From Candidatus Iainarchaeum sp. (GTDB lineage: Archaea > Iainarchaeota > Iainarchaeia > Iainarchaeales > Iainarchaeaceae): a stretch of DNA of 7,498 nt. Below the pieces are notes generated by a model. That model had not been told where the DNA came from. It worked only from the letters and a program-made list of their open reading frames with translations, and did not search any database. This document shows positions 5,455 through 7,498 of the stretch, piece by piece (position 1 is the first letter of the stretch; each line of letters begins with the position of its first letter). The translations under genes and the position numbers were made by a program. The stretch lies in contig DUGC01000098.1 in assembly GCA_013331625.1 (NCBI GenBank), positions 8,522 through 16,019 on the forward strand. The letters run 5' to 3'.

Positions 5455-6582
5455 ATGGAATTGTTCCCTGCAGTTTACATTCTGGCCTCCGTTGCGGCAC
5501 TTGCCATTGCAACATACACCGACCTTAAGGCAAGGATAGTGCCTAACAGGCTGACTTTTGGAATTGCCGGCCTGGCATTGCTCCTCAAGGGAACGGAATC
5601 ATATATCGCTGCAACCCCCCAGCCATTGATAGAAGCAGTTACAGGAGGGATCATCGCATTCATTGCATGCTACATTCTCTACAGGGCAGGGGTTTGGGCG
5701 GGAGGGGACGTGAAGCTTGTGAGCAGCCTTGCACTGCTCAACCCTGTAAATTATGCATTCATTGCAAAATCAGCGGGGATTGCAGGCGGGATCATTGCCC
5801 CTATACAAATCCCGATATTTTCAGTCTCACTCATCGTATACTCGGCATTTGCGGTGCTTCCTTTGGGGGTTGCAATGAGCGTTGCTGCCGCAATGAAGCA
5901 CAGGGAAGCGGTTTCCAAAACAATTGGCGCAGTGAAATCAAAGCTTGCAAGCACAGCCAGACTTGCAGCGCTTGCGGCAGGAGCGCATATAATCCTTAGC
6001 GCGGCAGGGCAGGAGCAGCTGATTGTAATTCCCCTCATCCTGCTGGTTACATTCCTTCCTGAAAAAATAAGGACAATGATAAGCATTATTGCAACAGCCA
6101 CGGGAATTATTATCTCCGCGGGGAATTTTGTTTCAGAAAGCCTTGCAGTGGGAATTCCGGTTATTGTAATTTACGGGGCATGGAAACTTTATTGCGAGAG
6201 CCGGGACTATGCATTCAAGGAAAGCATAAGCACAAAGGCCCTTGAGGAAGGCATGATACCAGATTGCATCGTGGTGGAAAGGGAAGGAAAGATAGAATTC
6301 GCGCAGCAGCCCCCCATGAGAACAGTTATAAATCAGTTAATTGCTAATAAGATCCAAAGAGTCCCGGAAGGGGATTTTACAGAAAAGGTAATATCAGGCC
6401 CGCGCAATGCGGCAGGGCTGAGTGTGGAGGAAGCGGAAAAAATCGCAGGATATGCAAAAAAAGGCCTTTGCCCGCAGGAAATTGTCATCAAAAAGACAAT
6501 GGCCTTCGTGCCGGCAATACTCATTGCATATGTTGCGCTGCAGCTTGCAGGGGATATCTTATGGAATCTGCTATTAACATGA
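5455..6582 (+). CDS. Prepilin peptidase, A24 family aspartic protease (EppA/FlaK-like)
   Basis: This membrane aspartic protease should cut the leaders off the class III pilins of this locus at the cytoplasmic face. The 375-residue protein shows both catalytic motifs: Asp23 in YTDLKARIVPNRLT and Asp85 in AGGDVKLV. The second motif reads AGGD where the family consensus is GxGD, but the Asp and adjacent Gly are kept. Several membrane segments follow (about 108-145, 170-200, 206-242). A soluble region (about 250-348, with EEGMIPD, ISGPRNAAGLSVEEAEKIAGYAKKG split by short gaps, and VIKKTMAFVPA) resembles the archaeal A24 C-terminal domain (Arc_PepC type), then a last membrane helix (349-372). FlaK is much shorter (about 230 aa). 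The ATG at 5455 places Asp23 about where FlaK has its first catalytic Asp. The TGA overlaps the next pilin gene. Confidence 0.9.
   Translation: MELFPAVYILASVAALAIATYTDLKARIVPNRLTFGIAGLALLLKGTESYIAATPQPLIEAVTGGIIAFIACYILYRAGVWAGGDVKLVSSLALLNPVNYAFIAKSAGIAGGIIAPIQIPIFSVSLIVYSAFAVLPLGVAMSVAAAMKHREAVSKTIGAVKSKLASTARLAALAAGAHIILSAAGQEQLIVIPLILLVTFLPEKIRTMISIIATATGIIISAGNFVSESLAVGIPVIVIYGAWKLYCESRDYAFKESISTKALEEGMIPDCIVVEREGKIEFAQQPPMRTVINQLIANKIQRVPEGDFTEKVISGPRNAAGLSVEEAEKIAGYAKKGLCPQEIVIKKTMAFVPAILIAYVALQLAGDILWNLLLT
6549..6555 (+). promoter_or_regulatory. Ribosome binding site AGGGGAT of pilin-like protein 3
   Basis: AGGGGAT ends 5 nt before the ATG at 6561, inside the peptidase gene. It favours this start over the second in-frame ATG at 6579, which has no purine-rich site but forms an ATGA overlap with the peptidase stop. 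Confidence 0.45.
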
Positions 6583-7118
6583 AGGGGCAGGCGACAATTG
6601 AGTTCCTGCTCGTGCTCGTTATCTGCCTTGCATACATCGCGGCAATAGTGCAGCCAAATGTGCAGATGGCATCCGATTCAATGGCAGATACCGCAGGCTT
6701 GGGAAAGCTGCGGGCATCTGCCGACAAGCTCGCAAATTCTACCCAGTATGCCGCAATGTCAGCATCTGGCACAAAAGAGACCTTACAAGTGGTTGTCCCG
6801 CAAGGGGCATCATTGATATGCGATATAACCGAAGCAACATCGCCAAGCATCAGGATACAGTTTACACTCAGGTCAAAGGGCGCTGTCGCAGCATGCATGA
6901 GCGATGATGACTCGCCGGCAAACAGCGCAAACTGCAACAGGGCAATCCCGATCGGGCCACTTGGCACCGCCGAATTTTCATGCACCGGAAGTGGAGGAGC
7001 CCCGCTGCCGACAGCAGGCAGTGCTGATGAACAGCTCGTGCAGCCGGGAATTTACTCCGTGAGCGTTGAAAAACTTGCCAGCGGGGATGTGCAGGCTACT
7101 TTTAACGTGGTGCAATGA
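6561..7118 (+). CDS. Pilin-like protein 3, class III signal peptide (185 aa)
   Basis: This is a larger pilin-like protein, probably a minor or tip subunit. The leader MESAINMKG precedes Gln10 (mature start QATIE, Glu at +5), with a hydrophobic helix at about 15-31. The secreted part (about 35-185) looks beta-rich and ends in alternating strands (IYSVSVEKL, VQATFNVV). Besides Cys22 in the helix it has Cys87, 112, 125 and 141, enough for two disulfides. Two starts are possible: 6561 with a ribosome site, or 6579 giving MKGQ, the same beginning as the next gene and overlapping the peptidase stop. The 3' end overlaps the next gene by ATGA. The secreted domain was not recognised. Linkage to the peptidase suggests it is one of its substrates. 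Confidence 0.83.
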   Translation: MESAINMKGQATIEFLLVLVICLAYIAAIVQPNVQMASDSMADTAGLGKLRASADKLANSTQYAAMSASGTKETLQVVVPQGASLICDITEATSPSIRIQFTLRSKGAVAACMSDDDSPANSANCNRAIPIGPLGTAEFSCTGSGGAPLPTAGSADEQLVQPGIYSVSVEKLASGDVQATFNVVQ

Positions 7119-7474
7119 AAGGGCAGGCAAGCATCGAAATAATATTTCTGATAGGCTTAACGCTCCTGCTCTCATTCATGCTGGTTTCACGGGTATTTGC
7201 AGTGCAGGACAGCGTTTTTACGCAGGCCACAATGAGGCAGGAATTAATCAGCACTATTGATAAGTTTGATAAAAAATATGACGTCAACGTGATAAATTCC
7301 AAGGAGTGCGGGAGCGAAATACGGGTTGATATTGAAATAAAACCCCTGCCCAGCCCCGATGAACAATCCGAGATTAAAGATTCCCTGATCGGGGGGGCTG
7401 CAAAGGTCCGCTCAAGCGCAAAGACATTTGATATACGCTTCAATGAACCTGCGATCATCGGCACAAGCTGCTAA
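7115..7474 (+). CDS. Pilin-like protein 4, class III signal peptide (119 aa)
   Basis: This pilin-like protein has the shortest possible leader, MKG, with the cut expected before Gln4 (mature QASIE, Glu at +5). The hydrophobic helix is at about 9-25, followed by a helical stretch (QATMRQELISTIDKFDKK), a beta-like strand (EIRVDIEIKP) and a C-terminal domain ending in GTSC. Two Cys are present, at 65 and at the very C-terminus (119), which could pair. The ATG overlaps the TGA of the previous gene (ATGA), and GGTG ends 2 nt upstream, so translation is probably coupled. The TAA overlaps the next ATG. A minor pilin role is likely from family features; the exact function is unknown. Confidence 0.83.
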   Translation: MKGQASIEIIFLIGLTLLLSFMLVSRVFAVQDSVFTQATMRQELISTIDKFDKKYDVNVINSKECGSEIRVDIEIKPLPSPDEQSEIKDSLIGGAAKVRSSAKTFDIRFNEPAIIGTSC

Positions 7475-7498
7475 TGAAAAACAACCGTTTCGGCGGTT
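7474..7498 (+). CDS. Start of a further gene, cut by the window edge
   Basis: An ATG at 7474 shares its A with the stop of the previous gene (TAATG) and opens a frame reading MKNNRFGG up to the window end. The overlap follows the pattern of the two genes before it, and a short positively charged N-terminus fits another pilin-like or membrane protein, but only eight residues can be read. No product is assigned. Confidence 0.5.

Noticed and set aside
6468..6560. Longer reading of pilin-like protein 3 starting at 6468
   Set aside because: The extra residues are a frame-shifted copy of the peptidase C-terminus and would bury the signal peptide; starts at 6561 or 6579 fit better.

Overview
The window reads as archaeal chromosomal DNA carrying a nearly complete type IV pilus locus, all on the + strand. 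Archaeal signs are GGTG-type Shine-Dalgarno sites, TATA-like boxes about 25-35 bp ahead of start codons, heavy use of ATA (Ile) and AGG (Arg) codons, an archaeal-style prepilin peptidase with an extra C-terminal domain, and pilins with the archaeal class III signal peptide (Q at +1, Glu at +5). No outer-membrane secretin gene is seen. The lineage cannot be fixed from the window; a euryarchaeon or a DPANN lineage would both fit. I see no mobile element, CRISPR array, tRNA or rRNA.

Layout. Positions 1-421 hold the 3' end of a threonyl-tRNA synthetase gene. A 152-bp gap follows with a nested hairpin plus T-tract (likely terminator), a TATA-like box and a small inverted repeat just before the pilus locus. 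Next come the assembly ATPase (574-2364), two adjacent single-domain platform proteins of the TadB/TadC/GspF family (2372-3517 and 3522-4478), a 49-residue mini-pilin (4475-4624) and a Cys- and sequon-rich pilin (4700-5104) with a very strong ribosome binding site, closed by a clear hairpin terminator (5117-5159). A second block starts with a 56-residue mini-pilin (5238-5408), then the A24 prepilin peptidase (5455-6582), two further pilin-like proteins (6561-7118 and 7115-7474) coupled by overlapping start and stop codons, and the first codons of another gene at the right edge.

How it works together (inference from family knowledge): the peptidase trims the short positively charged leaders before the +1 Gln of the five pilin-like proteins; the hexameric ATPase and the two platform proteins then push the mature hydrophobic helices into a surface filament. 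The archaellum-specific genes (flaH/arlH, flaF/G) are absent here, so an adhesive, Tad-like or Epd-like pilus is more likely than an archaellum. The most notable points are the two mini-pilins with almost nothing beyond the helix, the cysteine-rich candidate main pilin in its own expression module, and the split platform.
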